A stretch of DNA of 64,000 nucleotides from Pantoea cypripedii. GTDB lineage: Bacteria > Pseudomonadota > Gammaproteobacteria > Enterobacterales > Enterobacteriaceae. Positions 9,551-18,391 of the stretch are shown here, piece after piece (within the stretch, counting starts at the first letter, position 1; each line of letters opens with the position of its first letter). The notes below the pieces were generated by a model that was not told the DNA's origin, searched no databases, and was given only the letters and a program-made list of their open reading frames with translations. Position numbers and translations under genes: made by a program. The DNA lies in assembly GCF_011395035.1 (NCBI RefSeq), contig NZ_CP024768.1, forward strand, positions 2,021,286 through 2,085,285, read 5' to 3'.

Positions 9551-10647
9551 AAAATCAGGCATTAGGTCTGACGTTTGCCGCCATGCTGGTGGCATCAGTG
9601 ACCGCGCACGCAGACAGTTACCTCGACCAGGCAACCGCAGCGGTGGCAAAAGCCACCGCCAGTTCCAGCACCTGGGATGGGCCAACCACTGGACCGAAAC
9701 TGCAGGCTAACAAGAAAATTATCTTTATCGCCTCTGACATGAAAAACGGCGGGGTGCAGGGGGTGCAGCAGGGATTAAGTGAGGCAGCGAAGGTCGCGGG
9801 CTGGAAACTGGAAACCCTCGACGGCGGCGGCTCGGTGAAAGACCAGCTTGCGGCGCTGAATCAGGCGATTGCCCAGCGACCGGACGGCATCGTCATCGGT
9901 GGCTGGAACCCGAACGTGGCGAAAATCCCGCTGAAAAAAGCCAGAGAACAAAAAATCGTGCTGATGGCCTGGCATGCCGAACCGCAACCGGGACCGATTG
10001 AGAAATACGGCGTCACCGACAATATCACCTCGGATTCTACCGAAGTCGCGCGTCTGGCAGCGCAGTATGCGGTAGTGCGTTCGGGCGGTAAGGCGCAGGT
10101 GCTGATCTTTACCGATTCGCTCTATCAAATCGCGCTGGATAAGGCCAACACCATGAAGCAGGAAATTGAGAAGTGCAGTGGTTGTAAGGTGGTCGAGTTT
10201 ATCGATACACCGCTGGCCGATACCGCCAACCGTATGCCTTCCATGACTTTCAGCCTGTTGCAGAAATATGGCGATCATTTCCAGTATGCGTTGTCGATCA
10301 ACGATCTCTATTTCGATTTTATGGCTCCGGCACTGAAAACCGCTGGCAAAGGCGGGAAAAATGCCCCGTTTAATATCTCGGCGGGAGACGGTTCCATTTC
10401 CGCGTTCCAGCGTATCCGCAATGAAGACAGCCAGATTGCCACCGTGGCGGAACCGCTCAAACTGCACGGCTGGCAATTGCTGGATGAATTTAACCGTGCT
10501 TTTGCCGGGCAGCCATCATCCGGCTATGTCACCCCGGCGCATCTGATCACCAAAGAAAATATCGGTAACGACGGCGGGCCACAGAACAACTACGACCCGG
10601 CTAACAACTACCAGGGTCACTACAAAGCCATCTGGGGTGTGCAGTAA
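9547..10647 (+). CDS. Periplasmic sugar-binding protein of ABC transporter
   Basis: A 366-residue periplasmic binding protein of the RbsB/XylF-like group (Peripla_BP_4 fold). The N-terminal signal peptide (MKNQALGLTFAAMLVASVTAHA) ends in an AHA cleavage site. Features of the fold include FIASDMKNGGVQGVQQG near residue 60 and QRPDGIVIGGWNP near residue 112. The ligand cannot be read from sequence. Its place between YiaJ and the yia genes, with a lactonase next door, suggests a sugar acid or lactone such as an ascorbate breakdown product. It ends the transporter set; the lactonase gene starts 11 bases later. Confidence 0.88.
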   Translation: MKNQALGLTFAAMLVASVTAHADSYLDQATAAVAKATASSSTWDGPTTGPKLQANKKIIFIASDMKNGGVQGVQQGLSEAAKVAGWKLETLDGGGSVKDQLAALNQAIAQRPDGIVIGGWNPNVAKIPLKKAREQKIVLMAWHAEPQPGPIEKYGVTDNITSDSTEVARLAAQYAVVRSGGKAQVLIFTDSLYQIALDKANTMKQEIEKCSGCKVVEFIDTPLADTANRMPSMTFSLLQKYGDHFQYALSINDLYFDFMAPALKTAGKGGKNAPFNISAGDGSISAFQRIRNEDSQIATVAEPLKLHGWQLLDEFNRAFAGQPSSGYVTPAHLITKENIGNDGGPQNNYDPANNYQGHYKAIWGVQ

Positions 10648-10658
10648 CGGAGGCCAAT

Positions 10659-11495
10659 ATGATGCAGGTGGAAAAACTCTGTTCTCCCGCGATCTGGGCC
10701 GAAGGCCCGGTCTGGCTGCCACAGCAGGATGCGGTGGTGTTTAGTGATGTGAAGGGGAACCGTATGTTTCGCTGGCAGCGCAATGGTGAACTCAGCCTGT
10801 GGCGAGCCAGCGCCAGCTACGCTAACGGCAACGCCCGCGATCAGGCGGGCCGGGTGGTGAGCTGCGAGCATGGCCGCCGTGGTATTAGTCGCACGGAGCA
10901 TGATGGCAGCGTCACCATGCTGGTGGAGCGGGTTGAAGGGAAACGCTTCAACTCACCTAACGATCTGGTGGTGCGCTCCGATGGCACCATCTGGTTCACC
11001 GATCCCCCTTACGGCATCATCAACGATGAGGAGGGGTATCACGCCCATAGCCAGGTGATTGGCTGCTATCTGTACTGCTTCGATCCGGCTAGTGGGCAGC
11101 TCAGCATTGCGGCCAGCGATCTGCAACGTCCGAACGGGCTGGCGTTCTCCCCGGATGAAAGCCTGATGTATGTGGCTGATATGTCGGTAGTGGATTTCCC
11201 CATGTTGGGGCGTCGGCAGCTGCGGGTGTACCAGGTGGATGGTCGGGAACTGGTGGCAGGGCGCTTCTTTGCCGAGGTAGCACCGGGTTTTCCAGACGGA
11301 TTCTGCGTCGATAGCAACGGTGATATCTACTGTAGCTGCGCCGACGGGGTGATTATCTTCGATAGCCACGGAGAGACGCGCGGCAAAATTCCGCTGCCGG
11401 AACGGGTATCGAACTGCACGCTCGGTGGCCCGGAGGGTAACGAGTTGTATATCACCGCCACCACGTCGTTGTATCGGGTGCGTATTCGTATGTAA
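10659..11495 (+). CDS. SMP-30/gluconolactonase family lactonase
   Basis: A 278-residue six-bladed propeller enzyme of the SMP-30/regucalcin/gluconolactonase family, which hydrolyses sugar lactones with one divalent metal. The usual metal-site motifs are present: a Glu in WAEGPVW near residue 15, NSPNDLVV near residue 103, RPNGLAFS near residue 158 and FPDGFCVD near residue 210. It has no signal peptide, so it acts in the cytoplasm on an imported lactone. Two ATG codons (10659, 10662) follow a CGGAGG site. It is the last gene of the ABC operon, which suggests that the transported compound is, or becomes, a lactone. Confidence 0.88.
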   Translation: MMQVEKLCSPAIWAEGPVWLPQQDAVVFSDVKGNRMFRWQRNGELSLWRASASYANGNARDQAGRVVSCEHGRRGISRTEHDGSVTMLVERVEGKRFNSPNDLVVRSDGTIWFTDPPYGIINDEEGYHAHSQVIGCYLYCFDPASGQLSIAASDLQRPNGLAFSPDESLMYVADMSVVDFPMLGRRQLRVYQVDGRELVAGRFFAEVAPGFPDGFCVDSNGDIYCSCADGVIIFDSHGETRGKIPLPERVSNCTLGGPEGNELYITATTSLYRVRIRM

Positions 11496-11508
11496 TGGGA
11501 CACATTCC

Positions 11509-11569
11509 GTAGCGGCGCGATTTATCGCGCGGGTTTTCCGGTACCGCGCACGATATAGCGCGCCGCTAC
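11509..11569. repeat. REP-like palindromic repeat pair
   Basis: Inverted pair of the gtagcggcgcgatttatcgcgc repeat, 13 bases after the lactonase stop codon. The right-hand copy is slightly changed (gcgcacgatatagcgcgccgctac). It may end or stabilise the upstream transcript. Confidence 0.88.
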
Positions 11570-11809
11570 AAATGGGTGCCAGTCTGTATCAGTCGGGTCA
11601 GATTTCCCCCTGACCCGGCTTCCCCACGCCTGAAGATCGGCCAATTTGCGGGCGATCACAAAAGCAGATCAAATTTTTACTTGATTGATTTATAAGTAAA
11701 AAATTCCCACCCATTTCTTTGACTCGCCGCTGCTTTCCCCATACGATTTATTTGAAATAACATTCCAACATATGAAATTTAAAGCGTAGCGCTGGGGAGT
11801 GAGTGCCGT
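11570..11809 (+). promoter_or_regulatory. Promoter region of the yiaK-sgbE operon
   Basis: This AT-rich stretch precedes yiaK. It contains an inverted repeat with perfect 9-base arms (TTTTTACTT at 11674-11682 and AAGTAAAAA at 11694-11702) and, nearer the gene, ttgaaataacattccaa at 11752-11768, which resembles the dyad before the ABC operon. Either could be the YiaJ operator. I cannot assign -35 and -10 elements with confidence. Confidence 0.4.
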
Positions 11810-12808
11810 ATGAGAATCAGTTATCAGCAGTTATATGAAGAATTCCTGCGTGTCCTGTTAAGCCGCAAGGTGCCGCAGGATAAGGCCACCGACTGTGCGG
11901 CGATGTTTGCCGAAACCAGTCTCAACGGCGTCTATTCTCATGGCGTAAATCGGTTCCCGCGTTTTATTCAGCAGCTGGATGCCGGGCATATCGTGGCCGA
12001 CGCCACGGCGAAAAAAATGCTGTCGCTGGGGGCCATCGAGCAGTGGGATGCGCAACGCGGCATCGGCAATATCACCGCCCGCAACATGATGGATCGCGCT
12101 ATTGAACTGGCCAGCGATCATGGCATTGGCCTGGTGGCGCTGCGTAACGCGAATCACTGGATGCGTGGCGGCAGTTATGGCTGGCAGGCGGCAGAGAAGG
12201 GTTTTGTTGGCATTTGCTGGACCAACTCGATTGCGGTGATGCCGCCGTGGGGCGCAAAAAACTGTGCCATCGGCACCAACCCGCTGATTGTCGCCGTGCC
12301 TGGCGAGCCGATCACCATGGTGGATATGTCCATGTCGATGTTTTCCTACGGCATGCTTGAGGTGAACCGTCTGGCAGGCAAAACCCTGCCGGTGGATGGC
12401 GGTTTCGACGATGAAGGTAACTACACCCGCGATCCGGGCACCATCGAAAACAACCGTCGCATCCTGCCGATGGGCTACTGGAAAGGTTCCGCGCTGTCCG
12501 TGGTGCTGGATATGCTCGCCACGCTGCTTTCCAACGGCGCATCAGTGACCGAAGTGACCGAAGACAACGGCGACGAATTTGGTATCTCGCAGGTGTTTAT
12601 CGCCATCGATGTTGACCGCCTGATTGACGGCGCGACCCGCGACCACAAGCTGCAACGCATTCGCGCGTCGATTACCGGTGCCGAACGTGCTGACAGCCAG
12701 CAGGCGGTGCGTCTGCCGGGCGAAAGATTCCCGGTATTGCGGGCGGAAAACCAGCGCCTTGGCATTCCGGTGGATGAACGTGTCTGGACGCGCATCCAGG
12801 CGCTGTAA
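11810..12808 (+). CDS. dlgD: 2,3-diketo-L-gulonate reductase
   Basis: A 332-residue enzyme of the malate/L-lactate dehydrogenase (LDH2) family, not the Rossmann type. It reduces 2,3-diketo-L-gulonate to 3-keto-L-gulonate with NAD(P)H in the cytoplasm. The sequence follows E. coli YiaK/DlgD nearly line by line from memory: SLNGVYSHGVNRFPRFIQQL near residue 40, LGAIEQWDAQRGIGN near 75, GLVALRNANHWMRGGSYGW near 110. The length is identical to E. coli. The start has GGGGAG upstream. It is the first gene of a seven-gene operon for this sugar acid. Confidence 0.95.
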   Translation: MRISYQQLYEEFLRVLLSRKVPQDKATDCAAMFAETSLNGVYSHGVNRFPRFIQQLDAGHIVADATAKKMLSLGAIEQWDAQRGIGNITARNMMDRAIELASDHGIGLVALRNANHWMRGGSYGWQAAEKGFVGICWTNSIAVMPPWGAKNCAIGTNPLIVAVPGEPITMVDMSMSMFSYGMLEVNRLAGKTLPVDGGFDDEGNYTRDPGTIENNRRILPMGYWKGSALSVVLDMLATLLSNGASVTEVTEDNGDEFGISQVFIAIDVDRLIDGATRDHKLQRIRASITGAERADSQQAVRLPGERFPVLRAENQRLGIPVDERVWTRIQAL

Positions 12809-12822
12809 CGGAGGAGCTACCG

Positions 12823-13299
12823 ATGATTACCGGACATATCGCTAACACTGACGCACGTCATTATCCACCGGCTATCGCCAGGGCGATTGCGTATCTCGCC
12901 AGTCACGATCTGGCAAACATCGCCGCCGGACGCTACGTAGATAGCGCCACCGGCTGGCAGGTGCAGGTGCTGGATTTGCAAACCGCCCCGGCACAGGAAA
13001 ATTACCCGGAAGCCCATCGCCACCATATTGATGTGCAATATCTGGTGTCGGGTGACGAGGTGATTGGTGTGGCAAATCAGCCCGCCAGCCTGAGCATCCA
13101 TCAACCCTATGATGAAAATCGCGACATCATTTTTTATCAGCACGCGCCGGATGAAACCCTGATCCGCATGGTGCCCGGCACCTTTGCGGTGTTCTTCCCG
13201 CAGGATATTCATCGCCCTAACTGTGCACCGGACCAGCCTGCGGCGATCCGCAAGGTGGTGGTGAAGATCCCGACTGCCGACCTGGAGGGGACAGCATGA
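12823..13299 (+). CDS. yiaL: YiaL-like YhcH/YjgK/YiaL family protein
   Basis: A 158-residue cupin-like protein of the DUF386 (YhcH/YjgK/YiaL) family. The motif EAHRHHIDVQYLVSGDE near residue 65 and the later FPQDIHRPN near residue 125 supply the conserved His residues expected to bind a metal. Members accompany sugar-acid and sialic-acid genes and are thought to act as sugar isomerases or anomerases; the exact reaction here is not known. GGAGGAG precedes the ATG. It starts 14 bases after dlgD and overlaps the MFS gene by four bases, as expected inside the operon. Confidence 0.88.
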   Translation: MITGHIANTDARHYPPAIARAIAYLASHDLANIAAGRYVDSATGWQVQVLDLQTAPAQENYPEAHRHHIDVQYLVSGDEVIGVANQPASLSIHQPYDENRDIIFYQHAPDETLIRMVPGTFAVFFPQDIHRPNCAPDQPAAIRKVVVKIPTADLEGTA

Positions 13300-14591
13300 G
13301 TCTGACGTCTACCGCACTGAGCCGGGAAGGTGTACCAGCGCTGCGCTGGCTGCGCATCATTCCGCCGATTCTGATCACCTGCATCATCTCCTATATGGAC
13401 CGCGTCAATATTGCCTTTGCCATGCCGGGAGGGATGGATGCCGAGCTGGGCATCAGTGCCTCAATGGCAGGGCTGGCGGGCGGCATCTTCTTTATTGGTT
13501 ATCTGTTCCTGCAAGTACCGGGCGGCAAGCTGGCGGTGTACGGCAACGGCAAACGCTTTATTGGCTGGTCGCTGCTGGCCTGGGCGGTGATCTCGATTCT
13601 CACCGGGCTGGCGACCAGTCAGTATCAACTGCTGGCGCTGCGCTTTGCCCTCGGGGTGGCGGAAGGCGGTATGTTGCCGGTGGTGCTGACCATGATTGGC
13701 AACTGGTTCCCGGATAAAGAACGCGGCCGCGCCAATGCCATCGTCATTATGTTCGTGCCGATCGCCGGAATTATTACCGCGCCACTGTCTGGCTGGATCA
13801 TCACCAACTGGGACTGGCGCATGCTGTTCTTCGTGGAAGGGGTGCTGTCGGTATTTGTCATGGTGTTGTGGCTGTTCACCATCAGCAATCGCCCGCAGGA
13901 AGCCAAATGGATCTCTCCGGCGGAGAAGCAGTACCTGATCAAAACCCTGCATGACGAACAGTTGATGATCAAAGGCCAGAACACCCGCAAAGCCTCGCTG
14001 AGCCGGGTGATGCGCGAACCGGTGATGTGGCGACTGATTCTGGTGAATTTCTTCTATCAGACCGGGATCTACGGCTACACCCTGTGGTTGCCGACCATCC
14101 TCAAAGGTCTCACCAACGGTAACGCCGAGAAGGTGGGGATGCTGGCGATTCTGCCGTATGTCGGGGCGATCTTTGGCATGTTTCTGTTCTCGTCGCTGTC
14201 CGATGCCAGCGGTCGTCGCAAGATATTCGTGGCACTGCCGCTGGCGGGCTTTGCCCTGTGCATGGCGCTGTCGGTGGTTCTGAAGGATCACATCTGGTGG
14301 TCGTATGCCGCGCTGGTGGGCTGTGGGGTGTTTATCCAGTCGGCGGCCGGGGTGTTCTGGAGCATTCCGCCCCGCCTGTTTAACGCGGAAGTGGCCGGTG
14401 CGGCGCGTGGCCTGATCAATGCGCTGGGTAATCTCGGTGGTTTCTGTGGCCCGTATATGGTCGGGGTGCTGATTGCTGAGTACAGCAAGGATGCCGGTGT
14501 TTACAGCCTGGCGATTTCGCTGGCGATTGCTTCCGTACTGGCGTTGACGCTGCCCGCACGCTGCGACTCCGTGAAGCGGGAGGCCGCATGA
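13296..14591 (+). CDS. yiaX2: MFS sugar-acid transporter, YiaX2-like
   Basis: A 431-residue major facilitator of the anion:cation symporter group with about 12 membrane segments. The first helix carries MDRVNIAFA near residue 35 and the cytoplasmic loop GNGKRFIGWSL near 85, both typical of ACS transporters. E. coli carries a TRAP transporter (YiaMNO) at this point of the operon. Klebsiella oxytoca has the MFS protein YiaX2, linked to ascorbate use, and this gene sits in the same position. ATGA overlaps on both sides link it to yiaL and lyxK. With the ABC importer upstream, the locus has two uptake systems. Confidence 0.85.
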   Translation: MSLTSTALSREGVPALRWLRIIPPILITCIISYMDRVNIAFAMPGGMDAELGISASMAGLAGGIFFIGYLFLQVPGGKLAVYGNGKRFIGWSLLAWAVISILTGLATSQYQLLALRFALGVAEGGMLPVVLTMIGNWFPDKERGRANAIVIMFVPIAGIITAPLSGWIITNWDWRMLFFVEGVLSVFVMVLWLFTISNRPQEAKWISPAEKQYLIKTLHDEQLMIKGQNTRKASLSRVMREPVMWRLILVNFFYQTGIYGYTLWLPTILKGLTNGNAEKVGMLAILPYVGAIFGMFLFSSLSDASGRRKIFVALPLAGFALCMALSVVLKDHIWWSYAALVGCGVFIQSAAGVFWSIPPRLFNAEVAGAARGLINALGNLGGFCGPYMVGVLIAEYSKDAGVYSLAISLAIASVLALTLPARCDSVKREAA

Positions 14592-16069
14592 ACAGCTGGT
14601 TAGGACTGGACTGCGGCGGCACCTTTATCAAGGCCGGGTTGTATGACGCGCAGGGCCGGGAACTGGCGGTGGCGCGGCAAACACTGCCAGTGCTGGTGCC
14701 GGAACCCGGCCGCGCCGAACGTGATATGACGCAGCTGTGGCAACAGGCGGCGGCGGTGATCCGCGAGGTACTGACGCAAAGCGGGCAGGATGCGCAGCAG
14801 GTGGCGGGGATCGGCATCTCTGCGCAGGGCAAGGGGCTGTTTCTGCTGGATAAGCAACATCAGCCGCTCGGCAATGGCATCCTCTCATCCGACCGTCGCG
14901 CGCTGGAGCTGGTGCAGCAGTGGCAGCGTGACGGCATGCCACAGCAGCTGTATCCGCAGACGCGTCAGACGCTGTGGACCGGCCATCCGGTGTCGCTGTT
15001 GCGCTGGATTAAACAGCATGAGCCCCAGCGTTATGCCGCCATCGGCAGCGTGCTGATGGCGCATGATTACCTGCGTTTCTGTCTGACCGGGGAACTGGCG
15101 TGTGAAGAGACCAACATCTCTGAATCCAACCTCTATGACATGCAGAGTGGCGACTGGTCAGCAGCGTTGGCGCAGACCTTAGCCATCGATGAAATCATTC
15201 CGGCATTACCGCCGATTATTGGTCCGACACAGATTGCCGGTCATGTCACCGATGTGGCGGCGGCACTGACGGGCCTGCGTGCGGGCACGCCGGTGGTGGG
15301 TGGGTTGTTTGATGTGGTTTCTACCGCAGTCTGTGCCGGGCTGCATGATGAAACCCGGCTGAACGCGGTGATGGGCACCTGGTCCGTCACCAGCGGCATT
15401 ACCGATCGCATCATCGATGAAGCGAATTATCCGTTTGTGTATGGCCGCTATGCCATTGATGACCAGTTCATCATCCATGACGCCAGCCCGACCTCGGCGG
15501 CGAATCTGGAATGGTTTTGCCAGCAATGGGGCATTGAGGATTACCAGCAACTGAATAACTGGGTGGCAGAACTGCCACCGGCCAGCAGCTCGCTGCTGTT
15601 CCTGCCGTTTCTGTATGGCTGCAATGCCGGGGCCGATCTGCACGGCAGTTTCTTTGGCATCCAGGCGGGTCACAGCCGTGCACATCTGGTGCAGGCGATC
15701 TATGAAGGTGTGGTGTTCTCGCACCTTACCCATCTCAACCGTATCCGCCAGCGTTTCCCGCGCGCCACCGCTCTGCGGCTGAGCGGCGGGCCGACCCGCT
15801 CCACCCCCTGGATGCAAATGTTTGCTGATGCCAGCGGGATGCCGGTCGAAGTGCCGCAGATCGCCGAGAGCGGTTGTCTCGGGGCTGCGCTGGTGGCCCT
15901 GACCGGCACCGGTGCGTATGCCTCGCTGCAACAGGCGCAGCAGGCGCTCAACCCGGAGATTGTTATCTGGCAACCGGATAGCGCCAGACACGCGCGTTAT
16001 CAGCAGAAATATCAACGTTATCAGCAGCTGGTGCATGCTCTGGCAGCTGTACAAGGAGTGACCCCATGA
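14588..16069 (+). CDS. lyxK: L-xylulose/3-keto-L-gulonate kinase
   Basis: A 493-residue FGGY-family carbohydrate kinase. The N-terminal ATP-site motif LGLDCGGTFIKAGLYD starts at residue 5. ISAQGKGLFLLD near 77, SSDRRALELV near 98 and MGTWSVTSG near 262 match E. coli LyxK as I remember it. The enzyme phosphorylates L-xylulose and, in this operon, 3-keto-L-gulonate, giving the substrate of SgbH. The late motif LRLSGGPTRSTPWMQMFAD near 397 completes the fold. It overlaps both neighbours by four bases. Confidence 0.93.
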   Translation: MNSWLGLDCGGTFIKAGLYDAQGRELAVARQTLPVLVPEPGRAERDMTQLWQQAAAVIREVLTQSGQDAQQVAGIGISAQGKGLFLLDKQHQPLGNGILSSDRRALELVQQWQRDGMPQQLYPQTRQTLWTGHPVSLLRWIKQHEPQRYAAIGSVLMAHDYLRFCLTGELACEETNISESNLYDMQSGDWSAALAQTLAIDEIIPALPPIIGPTQIAGHVTDVAAALTGLRAGTPVVGGLFDVVSTAVCAGLHDETRLNAVMGTWSVTSGITDRIIDEANYPFVYGRYAIDDQFIIHDASPTSAANLEWFCQQWGIEDYQQLNNWVAELPPASSSLLFLPFLYGCNAGADLHGSFFGIQAGHSRAHLVQAIYEGVVFSHLTHLNRIRQRFPRATALRLSGGPTRSTPWMQMFADASGMPVEVPQIAESGCLGAALVALTGTGAYASLQQAQQALNPEIVIWQPDSARHARYQQKYQRYQQLVHALAAVQGVTP

Positions 16070-16722
16070 GCCTTCCTTTGCTCCAGCTGGCGCTGGACCA
16101 CACCGACCTTGATGCCGCACTCAGCACCGCGCAGCAGCTGCATCAGGAAGTCGACATCATCGAAGCTGGCACCATTTTGTGCTTCAGCGCGGGCATTGAG
16201 GCGGTACGCCGTCTGCGCCAGCAGCATCCGGGCAAAACCCTGGTGGCGGATTTTAAAGTGGCGGATGCCGGAGCCACGCTGGCACAGATGGCCTTCGACG
16301 CAGGTGCTAACTGGATGACGGTGATTTGTGCCGCGCCGCTGGCGACCTTCGCCACTGCGCTGGATGTGGCGCGCGACTACCAGGGCGATATCCAGATTGA
16401 ATTGTTTGGTCACTGGACGCTGGAAGATGCACGGCAGTGGCGCAGCCTGGGGCTAACCCAGGCCATCTACCATCGGGGGCGTGATGCGCAGGCCAGTGGT
16501 CAGCAGTGGAGCCAACAGGATCTTGCTGCGATGCAGGCGTTATCGGATATGGGGTTTGCGCTGTCCATTACCGGGGGGATTACCCCGGCCGAACTGCCGC
16601 AGTTTCGCAATATCGACGTAAAGGCGTTTATCGCCGGGCGCGCGCTGAGTGACAGTGTCACCGGCGTGGAGACCGCCAGCCAATTTCATCAGGCCATTGC
16701 CAACATCTGGGGAACACCATGA
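16066..16722 (+). CDS. sgbH: 3-keto-L-gulonate-6-phosphate decarboxylase
   Basis: A 218-residue TIM-barrel enzyme of the orotidine-phosphate-decarboxylase suprafamily (UlaD/SgbH group). It decarboxylates 3-keto-L-gulonate 6-phosphate to L-xylulose 5-phosphate. Active-site motifs are visible: LALDHTDLDAAL near residue 6, EAGTILCFSAGI near 33 and VADFKVADAG near 63, whose DxKxxD pattern supplies the Mg and acid residues. The phosphate-binding end is SITGGITPAELPQF near 165. ATGA overlaps join it to lyxK and sgbU. Confidence 0.93.
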   Translation: MSLPLLQLALDHTDLDAALSTAQQLHQEVDIIEAGTILCFSAGIEAVRRLRQQHPGKTLVADFKVADAGATLAQMAFDAGANWMTVICAAPLATFATALDVARDYQGDIQIELFGHWTLEDARQWRSLGLTQAIYHRGRDAQASGQQWSQQDLAAMQALSDMGFALSITGGITPAELPQFRNIDVKAFIAGRALSDSVTGVETASQFHQAIANIWGTP

Positions 16723-17579
16723 AACGCCAGCATCCACTGGGAATCTATGAGAAAGCGCTGCCCGCCCATCTGACCTGGCCGGAACGCCTCGCGCTGGCGA
16801 AAGCCTGCGGTTTCGACTTTGTCGAGATGTCGGTCGATGAGACCGATGAACGGCTGGCACGGCTGGACTGGAGCAAAGAACAGCGTCTGTCGCTGGTGAA
16901 CGCGATGATTGAAACCGGCGTTACCATTCCGTCGATGTGCCTGTCCGGGCATCGTCGTTTTCCGTTCGGCAGCCACGATGCCGCGACGCGTCAGCGTGCC
17001 GATGATCTGATGGATCGGGCGATCCAGCTGGCGAAGGATGTCGGCATTCGTACCATCCAGCTGGCGGGCTATGACGTTTATTACGAACCGCACGATGCCG
17101 GGACGGTAGAACGCTTTGCCGCCGGATTATCGCGTGCGGTGGAACGCGCGGCAGCGGCCCAGGTGATGCTGGCCGTGGAAATTATGGATACCGAATTTAT
17201 TAACGCCATCAGCAAATGGAAGGTATGGGAGCAGCAGCAGGCTTCACCGTGGTTCTCGGTCTATCCCGATGTCGGCAACCTCAGCGCCTGGGGCAACGAC
17301 GTGACCGCCGAACTGACGCTGGGCATTGACCGTATCGCCGCCATCCATCTGAAGGATACCCAGCCGGTCACCGCCGATTCACCCGGACAGTTTCGTGACG
17401 TGCCTTTTGGTCAGGGATGCGTCGATTTTGTCAGCGTGTTCCGCACGCTGAAGCAGCTGAACTATCGCGGTGCGTTTCTGATTGAGATGTGGACGGAAAA
17501 AGCCGAAGAACCGGTCGCGGAGATCGTGCAGGCGCGGCGCTGGATTGAACAGAAAATGCAGGAAGGGGGATTGCAATGA
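16719..17579 (+). CDS. sgbU: L-xylulose-5-phosphate 3-epimerase
   Basis: A 286-residue xylose-isomerase-like TIM barrel of the UlaE/SgbU family. It converts L-xylulose 5-phosphate to L-ribulose 5-phosphate. Family motifs include LGIYEKALPAHLTWPERL from residue 6, FDFVEMSVDETDERLARLDW near 31 and VEIMDTEFINAISKW near 153; the metal-binding Glu lies in the first part of the last motif. The C-terminal AFLIEMWTEKAEEP carries another acidic ligand. It overlaps sgbH and sgbE by four bases each. Confidence 0.93.
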   Translation: MKRQHPLGIYEKALPAHLTWPERLALAKACGFDFVEMSVDETDERLARLDWSKEQRLSLVNAMIETGVTIPSMCLSGHRRFPFGSHDAATRQRADDLMDRAIQLAKDVGIRTIQLAGYDVYYEPHDAGTVERFAAGLSRAVERAAAAQVMLAVEIMDTEFINAISKWKVWEQQQASPWFSVYPDVGNLSAWGNDVTAELTLGIDRIAAIHLKDTQPVTADSPGQFRDVPFGQGCVDFVSVFRTLKQLNYRGAFLIEMWTEKAEEPVAEIVQARRWIEQKMQEGGLQ

Positions 17580-18274
17580 GCTTATCAACGTTGAAACAAC
17601 AAGTGCTGGAAGCCAATCTGGCGTTGCCGCGCCACCACCTCGTTACCTTCACCTGGGGCAATGTCAGCGCCATCGATCGCGCCAGCGGCCTGGTGGCGAT
17701 CAAACCCTCCGGCGTGGATTATGACGGCATGACGGTGGAGGATATTGTGGTGCTGGAGCTGGAAAGCGGACGCATCGTGGAAGGCAGCAAAAAACCGTCG
17801 TCGGATACCGCCACCCATCTGGCGTTGTATCGTGCTTTTGCCGATATCGGCGGCATCGTCCATACCCATTCGCGCCATGCCACCATCTGGTCACAGGCCG
17901 GGCAGGACTTGCCCGCCTGGGGCACCACCCACGCCGACTATTTCTACGGCACCATCCCCTGTACCCGCCTGATGACCGAACAGGAAATCGTCGATGACTA
18001 TGAACACAACACCGGCGAGGTGATTATCGAAACCTTCCGTTCGCGCGGCATCAGCCCGACGGCGATCCCGGCGGTGCTGGTCAATGCGCATGGTCCCTTT
18101 GCCTGGGGCAAAGACGCCGATAACGCGGTGCACAACGCGGTGGTGCTGGAAGAGATTGCCTATATGGGGATTTTCTCGCGCCAGCTGACGCCGGGGATCA
18201 AAGATATGCCGCAGAATTTGCTGGATAAGCATTTTCTCAGGAAGCACGGGGCCAATGCCTATTACGGGCAGTAA
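17576..18274 (+). CDS. sgbE: L-ribulose-5-phosphate 4-epimerase
   Basis: A 232-residue class II aldolase-fold epimerase (AraD/UlaF/SgbE). It turns L-ribulose 5-phosphate into D-xylulose 5-phosphate, which enters the pentose-phosphate pathway, so it closes this operon's route. Zinc ligands are the His residues of GIVHTHSRHAT near residue 92 and the late His of NAHGPFAWG near 170. TWGNVSAIDR near 24 and KPSGVDYDGM near 42 shape the phosphate site. sgbE and araD are hard to tell apart by sequence, and the name here follows the operon. Palindromic repeats follow the stop. Confidence 0.92.
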   Translation: MSLSTLKQQVLEANLALPRHHLVTFTWGNVSAIDRASGLVAIKPSGVDYDGMTVEDIVVLELESGRIVEGSKKPSSDTATHLALYRAFADIGGIVHTHSRHATIWSQAGQDLPAWGTTHADYFYGTIPCTRLMTEQEIVDDYEHNTGEVIIETFRSRGISPTAIPAVLVNAHGPFAWGKDADNAVHNAVVLEEIAYMGIFSRQLTPGIKDMPQNLLDKHFLRKHGANAYYGQ

Positions 18275-18288
18275 AACGGTACGGATTT

Positions 18289-18361
18289 GTAGCGGCGCGA
18301 TTTATCGCGCAATTTCATGCGCGGTGCAGGAAAAAATCCGCGCAATAAATTGCGCCGCTAC
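18289..18361. repeat. REP-like palindromic repeat pair
   Basis: Inverted pair of the same intergenic repeat, with the variant aataaattgcgccgctac on the right. It separates the convergent sgbE and kbaY genes and probably serves both as a transcript end. No T-rich terminator is visible between these genes otherwise. Confidence 0.9.
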
Positions 18362-18391
18362 GGTATCTGCAATATTTATCGCGTAATCAGC

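Noticed and set aside
13461..14291. Long open frame (276 codons) on the - strand
   Set aside because: It is antisense to the YiaX2-like MFS gene. Its His/Gln/Arg-rich translation is typical of the reverse strand of membrane-protein genes.
15206..16120. 304-codon frame on the - strand
   Set aside because: Antisense to lyxK, which has clear kinase motifs; no ribosome binding site.
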